Shown one piece after another: positions 24,717 through 32,531 of a stretch of DNA of 63,457 nucleotides. How positions within the stretch are numbered: position 1 is the stretch's first letter; each line of letters opens with the position of its first letter. The position numbers and the translations under genes were made by a program. Under the pieces are notes generated by a model. The model was not told the DNA's origin, ran no database searches, and worked only from the letters and a program-made list of their open reading frames with translations. The stretch lies in contig PMTR01000080.1 of assembly GCA_003167255.1 (NCBI GenBank), forward strand, positions 51,132 through 114,588, read 5' to 3'. The DNA is from Bryobacterales bacterium. GTDB taxonomy: Bacteria > Acidobacteriota > Terriglobia > Bryobacterales > Bryobacteraceae.

Positions 24717-25985
24717 TTATTTGTCCGGGAGGTGAAACGCTTTTCGGATGGCCGCCACCACGTGCGCGCCTTCGGGCTGCCCGGCGTGGTTCCGCAGCTC
24801 GGAGATGGGGCCGTGCGCCACTTTATTCATCATGCCGTGGGTCATGGCTTCGATGGCCTGTTCCAGCTCCGGCGGCAGCGGCCCGTGGCGGCGCCGCAGC
24901 TTGTCGAGCTCCGCCGCGCGAATCTGCTCGAGCTGTTCCTGCAGGCCGACGATCGTGGGCGTCACCTCCGCCACTTTCAGCCGCGCCAGCATGCGGTCCA
25001 CTTCTTCCTTGACCAGCGCTTCGGCGTGCTCGGCCTCCTTCATGCGCTCGCGCAGGTTGCTGTTCACCACTTCCTGCAAATCGTCGATGTCGTACAGATA
25101 CACGTTGTCGACGTCGTTGACCGTGGGTTCGATGTTGCGCGGCACCGCGATATCGATCAGGAACATCGGCTTGTTGCGCCGCGCCGCGATCACCCGCTGC
25201 ATCTCGTCTTTGTGCAGGATGTAGTGCGGCGCGCCGGAGCTGGTGATGACGATGTCCACCTCCGGCAGCATGCTCACGAAACGCGTGTACTCCACCGGCG
25301 TCCCTTGGAAAAGTTGCGCCATCTCGACGGCGCGCTCGTGCGTTCGATTGGTGACGAAAACGTGCGACGCGCCCGAGCGCCGCAGGTGCCGTGCCGCCAG
25401 TTCCGACATCTTGCCCGCGCCCACAATCATGATGGTGCGGTTGTCGAGAGACCCGAAAATCTTCCGCGCCAGCTCCACCGCCGCGTAGCTCACCGATACC
25501 GCCATCTGTCCGATGCCCGTCTCCGAACGAACGCGCTTGGCCACGCTGAACGCGCGCGTCATCAGTCCTTCCAGCCATCCGCACAGCGCGCCGCAATCCT
25601 TGGCCGAAGCGTAAGCCGCTTTGAGTTGTCCCAGGATCTGCGGCTCTCCGATCACCATGGAATCCAGGCTGGAAGCCACACGGAAAAGATGATGGATGGC
25701 GTCGCTGCCTTCATGCCGGTAGAGGCACGGCGACACCGTCTCTCGCTCGATCGCTTTCTGATCGGCCAGGAACGAATCGACAATGGCCTGCGGATCGGCG
25801 CCGTCGTCGGTCGTGACGGTGATCTCGACTCGGTTGCACGTCGAAAGGATCACAGCTTCGTTCACGCCCTCGCGCGCCCTCAGGTCGGCCAGCGCGGCCG
25901 GCAGGGACTCTTCGCGGAAAGCCAGGCGTTCGCGCACCTCGACCGGTGCGGTCTTGTGACTCACGCCAGTGATCAGCAGCTTCAT
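24717..25985 (-). CDS. hemA: Glutamyl-tRNA reductase
   Basis: A 422-aa enzyme of the C5 pathway to 5-aminolevulinate. The catalytic cysteine lies in VILSTCNRVEITV near residue 48, SLDSMVIGEPQILGQLKAAY near 107, the NADP-binding motif IMIVGAGKMSELAARHL near 185, and the dimerisation helix is at the C-terminus. It overlaps the upstream hemX by ATGA and abuts hemC. This is the usual hemX-hemA-hemC order of many bacteria. Confidence 0.97.
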   Translation of the reverse strand: MKLLITGVSHKTAPVEVRERLAFREESLPAALADLRAREGVNEAVILSTCNRVEITVTTDDGADPQAIVDSFLADQKAIERETVSPCLYRHEGSDAIHHLFRVASSLDSMVIGEPQILGQLKAAYASAKDCGALCGWLEGLMTRAFSVAKRVRSETGIGQMAVSVSYAAVELARKIFGSLDNRTIMIVGAGKMSELAARHLRRSGASHVFVTNRTHERAVEMAQLFQGTPVEYTRFVSMLPEVDIVITSSGAPHYILHKDEMQRVIAARRNKPMFLIDIAVPRNIEPTVNDVDNVYLYDIDDLQEVVNSNLRERMKEAEHAEALVKEEVDRMLARLKVAEVTPTIVGLQEQLEQIRAAELDKLRRRHGPLPPELEQAIEAMTHGMMNKVAHGPISELRNHAGQPEGAHVVAAIRKAFHLPDK

Positions 25986-26803
25986 TGTTTAAAAAACGCC
26001 TGGCCCAGGCGCGCGTGCGCCGCCCAGGTCACCACAGCAAAACCCACCACCGTGATGGTCATGATGGCGGCTTTCCGGCCGCGCCATCCCGCGATGGTTC
26101 GCAGAAACACCATCGCCATGTAAATGCCCCACGTAAGAAAGGAAATCGCGATCTTCGGCTGGCTGATCCAGGCCGTCTTCAATTCGATGAAGCCCCACGT
26201 GCTGCCCGCCACCACCGCCAGCGTGATCAGCACGAACCCGATGGCCATGGATTTGGAAATCAGATCGTCCAGCGTGCCCAGCGCCGGCAGCCGGTAATAA
26301 AAGCCGTGTGGCTTCTTGTTCTTCAGCTCACGCTCCTGCACCAGGTAAAGCAATGACGCCACCGCCGTCAGCAGCAACGCCGCATAGCCCAGCAGCACCA
26401 GCACAATATGTACCGTGAGCCAGGTATTGCGGACCACCGGGCTCGACCAGGCGCTCACCGGGTTGCCCATGGTGGCCACCAGCACCATCACGAAAACCAG
26501 CGGGAAGATAAACACGCTGAGGCTTTCCAGCTTGTACCGCCAATGCGCCACCAGGTATATCGCCACGATGAGGAACGCGCACATGGACAGCGTCTCGTAG
26601 AAATTGGTGATGGGGCACCGGTTATTGACGATCCCCTCCTCGATAATCGAAACGAAATGAAAAACCGACCCCAGCCCGAACGCCCCCAGCGCCACGCGAA
26701 ACAGGTGTTCGCGCCGCCGCACCAGCGTAAGAATGGCATGTAGCAACCCCAGCGAGTACAAGGCAGCCGCCACGCGCAGCCAGATGACGCTCATTTCAGC
26801 CAT
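25982..26803 (-). CDS. hemX: HemX/CcsA-family integral membrane protein
   Basis: A 273-aa polytopic protein with about eight membrane helices (ALYSLGLLHAILTLV, FIFPLVFVMVLVATMG, WLTVHIVLVLLGYAALLLTAVASLLYLV, IGFVLITLAVVAGSTWGF and others). It belongs to the cytochrome c assembly protein family (CcsA/HemX). The heme-binding WWD motif of true CcsA is absent: the corresponding region reads STWGFIELKTAWISQPKIAI, so HemX (modulator of glutamyl-tRNA reductase) is the better name. It is the first gene of the heme operon, coupled to hemA by ATGA. Confidence 0.85.
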   Translation of the reverse strand: MAEMSVIWLRVAAALYSLGLLHAILTLVRRREHLFRVALGAFGLGSVFHFVSIIEEGIVNNRCPITNFYETLSMCAFLIVAIYLVAHWRYKLESLSVFIFPLVFVMVLVATMGNPVSAWSSPVVRNTWLTVHIVLVLLGYAALLLTAVASLLYLVQERELKNKKPHGFYYRLPALGTLDDLISKSMAIGFVLITLAVVAGSTWGFIELKTAWISQPKIAISFLTWGIYMAMVFLRTIAGWRGRKAAIMTITVVGFAVVTWAAHARLGQAFFKQ

Positions 26804-27075
26804 TGGGAATCCCCAGACGTCTCAGTCCTGAAACACCAGTATATCTTGCGGGGTATGGGGGACGAGGCCGGCAAGATGGGGGAACAAGATCGACCGCGGC
26901 GCACCCGGCAAGGCGGCCTTGCGAGCCGGCCAAGCTCATTTCCCGGGCTTTGGACCGGCCCTATTTGTCGCATCCCCAACGCTTGGCGTCTTGGGGGCCG
27001 ACGCGTTGTCGGTCTTCATGCGGTCGTGCAGCTTCTTAGGACGCCGGCTAGTTACGTTTGGCGAAAGTTGAACTG

Positions 27076-27108
27076 TTGACAACGGGTTCGCAATTTGCGA
27101 AGTTATGG
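27076..27108 (+). promoter_or_regulatory. Promoter and operator of HigBA module 2
   Basis: A perfect -35 (TTGACA, 27076-27081) is followed by the perfect palindrome TTCGCAA-T-TTGCGAA (27087-27101) and a weak -10 (TTATGG or GTTATG, about 27102-27108). The palindrome sits between the two boxes, the classical position for autorepression by an XRE antitoxin. The remaining 270 bp upstream (26804-27075), between hemX and this promoter, shows no gene or clear signal. Confidence 0.7.
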
Positions 27109-27120
27109 AGTGTCGGTCTA

Positions 27121-27420
27121 ATGCACATCATCAGCCGCAGGAAGTTGCTGGAAGCCGACAGAGAACACAGCGGACTCGGTGTGCCGCTCGACGCCTGGTA
27201 TCGAACAGCGAAATCAGCCGGATGGCAGAGCCTGGAAGAGGTGAGGCGGACTTATTCCCACGCCGACGGCATTCCAGTGGGAGAAAGGGTCTATACGGTG
27301 TTCAATATCTCGGGCAACCGCTACCGTCTGGTCACCGAGATTTTTTACGAGGACCAGACGATTCTCGTCAGGCACGTCCTGACGCATGCCGAATACGAAA
27401 GGGGAGATTGGAAGAAATGA
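27121..27420 (+). CDS. higB: HigB-type mRNA interferase toxin (PF09907-like)
   Basis: A 99-aa toxin. The start MHIISRRKLLEADREHSG, the block PLDAWYRTAKSAGWQSLEEVRRTY and the conserved NRYRLVTEIFYEDQTILVRHVLTHAEYERGDW region (residues about 63-95) match the HigB_toxin family, a RelE-fold ribosome-dependent RNase. The ATG at 27121 is preferred over the in-frame GTG/TTG codons further up because it opens the conserved domain and sits downstream of the promoter. It overlaps the antitoxin gene by ATGA. It is a different toxin family from that at 13617-13946. Confidence 0.93.
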   Translation: MHIISRRKLLEADREHSGLGVPLDAWYRTAKSAGWQSLEEVRRTYSHADGIPVGERVYTVFNISGNRYRLVTEIFYEDQTILVRHVLTHAEYERGDWKK

Positions 27421-27827
27421 GGGCTGCCGCTGAAATCACTAACCGCGGGGAATACGCTCACTTGCTGGGAGACGCGTTGCCCCACGTGATCCACACTGAG
27501 GCTGAAAACGACCGGTCGACGGCAGTGTTGGAAGGCCTCCTCCGAAAGAAGCGCCGCACTGCGGAGGAGAAGCGGCTAACCGAGTTGCTCACGCTGTTGA
27601 TTGAAGACTACGAACGGCGGCAATACGCCCTACCGCGACAGGCAGGCCCAGTCGATCTGCTTCGGCACCTGATGGACTCCAATGGGCTCCGCCAGGTGGA
27701 CCTACTGGATGTCTTTGGCACCGCCAGCGTCGTTTCTGAAGTCCTGAGCGACAAACGGGAGCTATCGAAGGCGCACATCGCCAAGCTGAGCGAACGTTTC
27801 CACCTCTCTCCAGCGCTGTTCTTCTGA
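27417..27827 (+). CDS. higA: HigA-type antitoxin
   Basis: A 136-aa antitoxin. The N-terminal half (AAEITNRGEYAHLLGDALPHVIHTEAEND, then KKRRTAEEKRLTELLTLLIEDYERRQY) is the long toxin-binding region typical of this HigA group. The C-terminal half is an XRE helix-turn-helix (VDLLRHLMDSNGLRQVDLLD, VSEVLSDKRELSKAHIAKLSERF) ending in LSPALFF. It is translationally coupled to higB and is expected to repress its own promoter through the palindrome at 27087-27101. The stop is only about 10 nt from the decayed MazF fragment on the other strand. Confidence 0.93.
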   Translation: MRAAAEITNRGEYAHLLGDALPHVIHTEAENDRSTAVLEGLLRKKRRTAEEKRLTELLTLLIEDYERRQYALPRQAGPVDLLRHLMDSNGLRQVDLLDVFGTASVVSEVLSDKRELSKAHIAKLSERFHLSPALFF

Positions 27828-27837
27828 GTGTGCCGCG

Positions 27838-27892
27838 GCCTCTCTACCATCCCAAGATCAGAAAGCCACACGTCACCCCGGACCGGTGTCAT
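27838..27892 (-). pseudogene. MazF/PemK toxin fragment (5' end only)
   Basis: The first ~18 codons read MTPVRGDVWLSDLGM, the typical opening of a MazF/PemK endoribonuclease, and start with an ATGA overlap after the upstream antitoxin-like frame. The similarity stops at the 3' end of higA; the rest of the ~110-aa toxin is gone. The continuation is only the antisense of higA. This is a relic of a second toxin-antitoxin module truncated by whatever brought higBA here. Confidence 0.6.
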
Positions 27893-28059
27893 TCGAGGCT
27901 GCCCAGCAACTGGTCGGCGGCGTCAGCGGTCTCCGAATCGTCCAAAGCGCCCGACTCGCGCGGCACCGCCCGGCGCAAAAACTCCACCGTAAAGACTCGC
28001 TTTTCGTCCTCTGGCAAGGCCTCGAAGGCCTCCAGAAGCTGGGCTGTTTGGCTGCTTAT
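27889..28059 (-). pseudogene. Decayed MazF-partner antitoxin-like gene
   Basis: The frame reads SSQTAQLLEAFEALPEDEKR, VFTVEFLRRAVPRESGALDD, SETADAADQLLGSLE and ends TGA overlapping the MazF-fragment ATG. This is the pattern of the small acidic proteins encoded directly upstream of mazF in several phyla. Where ATG is expected (28057-28059) the codon is ATA, with a TAG three codons upstream, so no legal start remains. It is interpreted as a pseudogene; an ATA start cannot be formally excluded. Confidence 0.55.
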
Positions 28060-28091
28060 ATTTTTAGGCTATCCATATTCCGGGCGAAAAC

Positions 28092-28814
28092 TCAGGCAGG
28101 CCAGCCCCGGCGTTTTCGCAGTGCGCCTAACAAAACCATTCCGCCAGCAAACAGCACCAGCGATGCCGGCTCCGGCGCAGTTTGTTCGTCGATCTGGAAC
28201 CCGGACCAGGAAGCCTGACCGGACAAACAACATTGCATTTCCCCGCTGATCGTGCCCGTCGGACTAGCCAGAATGGGCGCCGCGTACACTCCGTTCACCG
28301 CGTCCACGGTGAAGTTCCCGTCCAGGGAGCCGTTGCCATCCGTGTCGAGCGCCATATTGAAGACCCGGTAGCTTTGGGCCCCGCTTCCGTAGTTGTAGAA
28401 ATACATATAGTTCACCGAGTTGGGCGTGAGGCCGGTGATCGTCCAGTCCAGGGCTCCCCCGTTGAGGTAGATGAAATCGCACATGAGCGTGTTCGGGCAA
28501 CTTCCATCCGTGCCCGTATACGTATCAACTACGCCGGTAAACTGAAACCCGACACTTGTGACATTTCCCTGGCTGTCCAACAGATTCGAAAATGAGGGAT
28601 TGGTTTCCGGTGAGAGATACCCCAGGAGCGCGTCGTTCCAGACGTTGGCTGCTCCAAAAACGGGGTTGGCGGCCGCCGCCAAGGATTCTACGCCGCTGTA
28701 CAGGCCGTGCACGCCGGTGCCGACGAGGTTTTTCCAGTCCACGCTCACCAGGAGGTCAGCGTGCGCGGCCATGGGAGCGAGAACCAACCATATCACTAGA
28801 TTGCGTGTTTTCAT
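28092..28814 (-). CDS. PEP-CTERM sorting-signal protein
   Basis: A 240-aa secreted protein. The signal peptide is NLVIWLVLAPMAAHA. The middle is a beta-sandwich-like domain with WTITGLTPNSVNYMYFYNYG and two cysteine pairs (CPNTLMC, MQCCLSG). The C-terminus is a full PEP-CTERM signal: APEPASLVLFAGGMVLLGAL followed by RKRRGWPA. An exosortase elsewhere in the genome would be needed to process it. It is divergent from the ToxR-LamG regulator gene with 65 bp between starts, suggesting shared control. Confidence 0.9.
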   Translation of the reverse strand: MKTRNLVIWLVLAPMAAHADLLVSVDWKNLVGTGVHGLYSGVESLAAAANPVFGAANVWNDALLGYLSPETNPSFSNLLDSQGNVTSVGFQFTGVVDTYTGTDGSCPNTLMCDFIYLNGGALDWTITGLTPNSVNYMYFYNYGSGAQSYRVFNMALDTDGNGSLDGNFTVDAVNGVYAAPILASPTGTISGEMQCCLSGQASWSGFQIDEQTAPEPASLVLFAGGMVLLGALRKRRGWPA

Positions 28815-28879
28815 CTTCCCCCCGCGTGGCGCCCGATGCTTCCATCTGAAGGAGGCGCTATACTCACTGAGGTCCGATT

Positions 28880-30715
28880 ATGGCTGGCGGCACGCGAAAA
28901 ATACTGAAAGAAAGAGGCAATAATGGTGCAATTCCGGTGCAAGGCGTGCTTTATCGCGTCGCGGGCATTGAAATTGACCCGACTAACGCCAGCGTCACCC
29001 ACGCCGGCCAGCCAATCAGCCTCCGCCACAAGACCTATCGAGTTCTGCTCTTTCTGCTCGAACGTCCCAACCGCCTGGTCTCTAAAGAGGAACTTATAGA
29101 AGGTGTTTGGGCAGACACGGCCGTGTCGGATGATGTCCTGACGCACTGCATCGCCGAACTGCGCAAGGCTTTCGGGGACGATGCCAAAGACCCGCGGGTA
29201 ATCCGGACCTATCCCAAGGCGGGCTATGGCTTGACCGCTCCCGTCGAAGTGCAAGAGGTCGAGGCGGCAGAGATAGCTCCGTTCCCGCCGCCGGCCCACG
29301 GTCGGCCGCCACGGAAATTCCCGCCTTGGATCGCGGCCGTGGCCGGCGCGATTCTGCTGCTTGCAGCCGTCGACGCGGCCCGGCTTCGTGGGATGAAACC
29401 AGCGCCGGAAGAGAATCTTCGGGAAGCGGCATGGTGGAAACTGGACGAAGCTAAAGGGCTTTCGGCCCTGGATTCCAGCGGCAACGGCCTACGCGGGCAG
29501 CTTACCGGCGGTGCTGCATGGGTTCCGGGCAAACGCTCCGCGGGAGTGGCATTCAGCGGACTCGAAGACGCCATCACCGGAAAGGCAGCGCGGCCCCTTC
29601 CCGGCGGAAGTGCGCCGAGAACCATTACCGCATGGTTCAAGACCGCCGCTGCGCCCGTGGAGGATACCGCGATCTTCGAGTATGGGTCTGATTTCCGCGG
29701 CCCCACGGCGGAACGGTTCACCCTGACCATGGGCCCCGACGGCCACATCAGTTTCGGCGCCTGCATCCAAGGGGCCTTCAGCACCAGCGCAGGACAATGG
29801 GCCGATAATACCTGGCACATGGCGGCTGTGACTTACGAAGGTCCGCTCACCAACAGGGCCAGCATTTTCGTGGATGGCAGGTTGGACCAGGCCGGGAAGT
29901 GGATCGCGGCCGCAGCCACCAACAACCGCCTGTCCTGGAGAATCGGCCGGTCTCTGTTGGGAAATTCTCCCTTCCTGGGGGCGATTGACGACGTCCGCGT
30001 TTACAGCGCCGCGCTCGACGCTTCGAAGATCGACGCGCTATACCGCTGCTCCACGCAGTCCCACGATTTGGGCGGCTACTATTATCTGCCGGTTTTTTAC
30101 CCCGGGCTAGCGATCGAGGATCGCCGCGCTGGAGATTCGTCCGCGCCGCTTAGGCAGGCTGGCATCGGTCTCACGGGAATGCAACTTGCCGTTCCACACG
30201 GCGACTGTGGCATTTCGAGTCTGCGTGGCGCGGACGCCGGCCAGGACCTGCGAATCGCCGCGGACATTCTGGTTCCCATCGATGCGGAAGGAAGGACCAC
30301 GGAAGCCGGCCCCTACTTCCGCAGCCGCGCTGCGATGGCGGGAGACGGCATCATCGGCGGCGAGTCGGCGGGCTATTGGCTGCAGCTTCAATCCACTGGC
30401 ATAATCTTGGTTAAGCGCCTCAATCCCCAGGCGGTCGTGGCTTTTTCGAACCCCGATCCGGCGTTCGATTCCGCCGTCTTTCATCACTTGGAAATGGAAG
30501 CGCGCGGCGAGAAGTTGACGGCATGGCTCGACGGAAAGCCCGTCGAATTCCTCCAGGGCGGGGCCGGAGTTTCGATCCAGCCGGTGTGGGATGGCCCTCC
30601 GCGCCTCGGGCAAAATCAGGGAGCGGCCGGTATTGGATTCAGTTCCGACCAGAGTCGCGGCAGAGCCGGCGGACAGCGCGTCAAGAACCTTCAAGTGTCG
30701 CGCCTGAAGCCATAG
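28880..30715 (+). CDS. Membrane-bound ToxR/CadC-type regulator with periplasmic LamG sensor
   Basis: A 611-aa one-component regulator. Residues about 20-112 form an OmpR-type winged helix (ISLRHKTYRVLLFLLERPNRLVSKEELIEGVWAD and DDVLTHCIAELRKAFGDDA, RTYPKAGYGL, described by position and key residues). A Pro-rich linker precedes one membrane helix (about 155-172, WIAAVAGAILLLAAVDAA). Outside there is a LamG/concanavalin-like domain (about 185-390: WWKLDEAKGLSALDSSGNGL, ITAWFKTAAAPVEDTAIFEYG, FLGAIDDVRVYSAAL) and a second beta-rich domain to the end. GAGG lies 8 nt before the ATG. The likely role is sensing an extracellular carbohydrate or ligand and directly regulating transcription, perhaps of the divergent PEP-CTERM gene. 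Confidence 0.85.
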   Translation: MAGGTRKILKERGNNGAIPVQGVLYRVAGIEIDPTNASVTHAGQPISLRHKTYRVLLFLLERPNRLVSKEELIEGVWADTAVSDDVLTHCIAELRKAFGDDAKDPRVIRTYPKAGYGLTAPVEVQEVEAAEIAPFPPPAHGRPPRKFPPWIAAVAGAILLLAAVDAARLRGMKPAPEENLREAAWWKLDEAKGLSALDSSGNGLRGQLTGGAAWVPGKRSAGVAFSGLEDAITGKAARPLPGGSAPRTITAWFKTAAAPVEDTAIFEYGSDFRGPTAERFTLTMGPDGHISFGACIQGAFSTSAGQWADNTWHMAAVTYEGPLTNRASIFVDGRLDQAGKWIAAAATNNRLSWRIGRSLLGNSPFLGAIDDVRVYSAALDASKIDALYRCSTQSHDLGGYYYLPVFYPGLAIEDRRAGDSSAPLRQAGIGLTGMQLAVPHGDCGISSLRGADAGQDLRIAADILVPIDAEGRTTEAGPYFRSRAAMAGDGIIGGESAGYWLQLQSTGIILVKRLNPQAVVAFSNPDPAFDSAVFHHLEMEARGEKLTAWLDGKPVEFLQGGAGVSIQPVWDGPPRLGQNQGAAGIGFSSDQSRGRAGGQRVKNLQVSRLKP

Positions 30716-30809
30716 CCGAAAGAGGGGACGTCCCTGTCTTTTCTGCGAAAAGGGGACAAGCGAAAAGGGGCGAAGAGAGGAAGCATTTCGCGTTCTGCCG
30801 GGCCGCCGC

Positions 30810-31676
30810 CTACTTGCGCTTGAGCTCGGCGTCGATGATCGGCCGGATAACATCCAGATCCAGCCCGCCGTTGTACTTCTGGCCATCGATGAACACCGTG
30901 GGGGTGGCTTCCACACCGGCCTTTTCGCCTTCCATTTGTTCGCGGGCAACCGCTTGCTTGACGGCGGGGGAATCCCAGTCCTGCTCGAAGCGCTTGGTGT
31001 CGAGGCCGATCGAGCCGGCCATGGCGAGGATCGTCTGGCGGGAGAGGTGCGTGCGGTCGGCGAACATGGCGTCGTGGAGCGGCCAGAATCTCCCTTGGCG
31101 ATGCGCGGCCACGGAGGCGGCAGCGGCGAGCGCGGCCTGGGAGTGCATGTCGAGCGGGAATTGTTTGAAGACCAGCTTGACCTGGTTGGGATAGGCTTTG
31201 AGGATAGCGTTCAACTTGACGACGGCTTGGGCACAATAAGGGCACTGGAAGTCGGAGAACTCGACGAGAGTGACGCGAGCGTCCTTGGGTCCGGCGAAGG
31301 GCGCGCCGTCGATGGGGATGACGACGGGGCTCTCGAGCAATTTGGGTGCGGCGCGGTGCATGAGCGGAGAGGCGTCGACCGCGGCCAGGACGGCGCCTTC
31401 TTTGGCGCCTTTCTTGACGGAGTCGACTACGATGGCGGCGAGGGCTTTGCTGTAGGAGCAGTTGGGATCCTTGGTGCGGCATTCGGCCATCTTCATGCCG
31501 CAGCCGCACGGGCAGCCGTTGCTGCGCAGCACCTTGAGGGCGAGGGCCTTTTGCGCGGGAGTGAGGCCGGTGAAGTCGACCGCGGGAAGGTTCTGCGACG
31601 TTTGCCAGTCCTGGGCGATGAGGAGAGTAGCGGTCAGGACGCACAGCAAGGCTCCCCTCGCGGATGAAAACGGCAT
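30810..31676 (-). CDS. Fusion of a CcmH-like domain with a DsbA-family thioredoxin
   Basis: A 288-aa exported redox protein. After a signal peptide (GALLCVLTATLLIAQ), residues about 45-90 hold LRSNGCPCGCGMKMAECR and CSYSKALAAIVVDSVKKG, which resemble the CcmH/CycL heme-lyase-associated domain with its CxC/CxxC cysteines. From about residue 120 comes a DsbA-like domain: VTLVEFSDFQCPYCAQAVVK with the CPYC active site, FKQFPLDMHSQA, and the cis-Pro loop GVEATPTVFIDGQKY. It may couple thiol chemistry to cytochrome c or to periplasmic disulfide formation. It is convergent with the ToxR-LamG gene; 94 bp of A/G-rich DNA without hairpin separates them. Confidence 0.85.
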   Translation of the reverse strand: MPFSSARGALLCVLTATLLIAQDWQTSQNLPAVDFTGLTPAQKALALKVLRSNGCPCGCGMKMAECRTKDPNCSYSKALAAIVVDSVKKGAKEGAVLAAVDASPLMHRAAPKLLESPVVIPIDGAPFAGPKDARVTLVEFSDFQCPYCAQAVVKLNAILKAYPNQVKLVFKQFPLDMHSQAALAAAASVAAHRQGRFWPLHDAMFADRTHLSRQTILAMAGSIGLDTKRFEQDWDSPAVKQAVAREQMEGEKAGVEATPTVFIDGQKYNGGLDLDVIRPIIDAELKRK

Positions 31677-31747
31677 GCCTTCATTGTAGCGGGGTGTGTC
31701 GGAACTTTTGTCCGGCTGCGATAGAATGGCGGTGTACGGGGGGGCGA

Positions 31748-32464
31748 ATGACGCGGCGGGATTTCATCTGCATAGCGGCGGCTGCGCCAAGCCCCTCCAG
31801 CGCACAAGCGCGGCTAGTCGTGCCCGTTCATCGAATCGTGGATGCTCGGGCGCAGCGCCCGGCGGAGCAGCTTCACCACTTCTGGACCAGCATTTGGCCC
31901 GAAGCATTCCGGGACTTCAGCCGAGGCGGCATCGACCTCCAGACCAGCGACGGTCCAGGCGAAGTTCGGCATTCCCCAGGGGATAACCCCATCTTCATCG
32001 GACTGCGCCGCGGTGTGATCAACCTCGTCTTGACCGATCACATTCCCATGTACTGGGACAACGGCCGCGCGCTGGCAGGCGTGACTACCCTTTATGACGG
32101 TTATCACTTGTGCATGCTCGCACTCCGCTACGCGCATGGCAATCAGGTACCATTCTTATCGGTCAACACCTGTGTGCATGAGCTTTTGCACGCGCTGTTT
32201 CAGGACATCTTCGTAAGTCGCCCGAAGTGGTATCAGCCCGCCGGGCGCGAGTTCCGAAACGATTGGCACGCAACCTGCCTGTGGCTATTCCACGATGGGG
32301 CTGCCATCCGGCAAACGGGTCAGGTCTATCTCAACCGCTTGCGATCAGCCACCGCTGCCCCCGGAGGAAATCGGTGTCTTCATTTTTTCGGTGGGGCAGG
32401 CGGTGCCTCCTGCCAACCCCCAGTTGCCGCAACGCCTCATTATTCCGGCTTCCTCGACTTCTGA
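31748..32464 (+). CDS. Tat-exported candidate zinc metalloprotease (HExxH)
   Basis: A 238-aa protein starting MTRRDFICIAAAAPS, a twin-arginine signal. The middle holds NPIFIGLRRGVINLVLTDH, and near residues 138-150 the motif CVHELLHALFQDIF, an HExxH zincin signature, followed by DWHATCLWLFHDGA that could supply the third ligand. I do not recognise the family beyond this motif. TAGAAT at 31722-31727 is a plausible -10 and GGGGGGCGA a ribosome binding site. The last ~25 residues are encoded by an intergenic palindromic repeat (32391-32414), so the original C-terminus was probably different. Confidence 0.65.
   Translation: MTRRDFICIAAAAPSPSSAQARLVVPVHRIVDARAQRPAEQLHHFWTSIWPEAFRDFSRGGIDLQTSDGPGEVRHSPGDNPIFIGLRRGVINLVLTDHIPMYWDNGRALAGVTTLYDGYHLCMLALRYAHGNQVPFLSVNTCVHELLHALFQDIFVSRPKWYQPAGREFRNDWHATCLWLFHDGAAIRQTGQVYLNRLRSATAAPGGNRCLHFFGGAGGASCQPPVAATPHYSGFLDF
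32391..32414. repeat. Palindromic repeat GTGGGGCAGG...CCTGCC
   Basis: GGCAGG (32395-32400) pairs with CCTGCC (32409-32414), preceded by the family edge GTGGGG. It lies within the 3' end of the zincin reading frame and so contributes residues GAGGASCQ. A further hairpin GAGGGC-GAA-GCCCTC lies at 32489-32503. Confidence 0.55.
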
Positions 32465-32515
32465 CTTCCCATATCCCGCAGGGATATCGAGGGCGAAGCC
32501 CTCGCGCCACCCAGC

Positions 32516-32521
32516 TATAAT
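32516..32521 (+). promoter_or_regulatory. Consensus -10 box (TATAAT) of mtaB
   Basis: A perfect TATAAT lies 10 nt before the proposed GTG start at 32532. Transcription would begin near 32528, leaving a very short leader. It overlaps the upstream in-frame ATG (32520), which therefore is unlikely to be the start. No good -35 is seen. Confidence 0.5.
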
Positions 32522-32531
32522 GGAGAGCACG

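Noticed and set aside
24000-26123. 707-codon open frame on the plus strand across hemC and hemA
   Set aside because: It is entirely antisense to two confidently identified heme genes, is His/Arg-rich with no domain, and reflects the codon bias of high-GC DNA.
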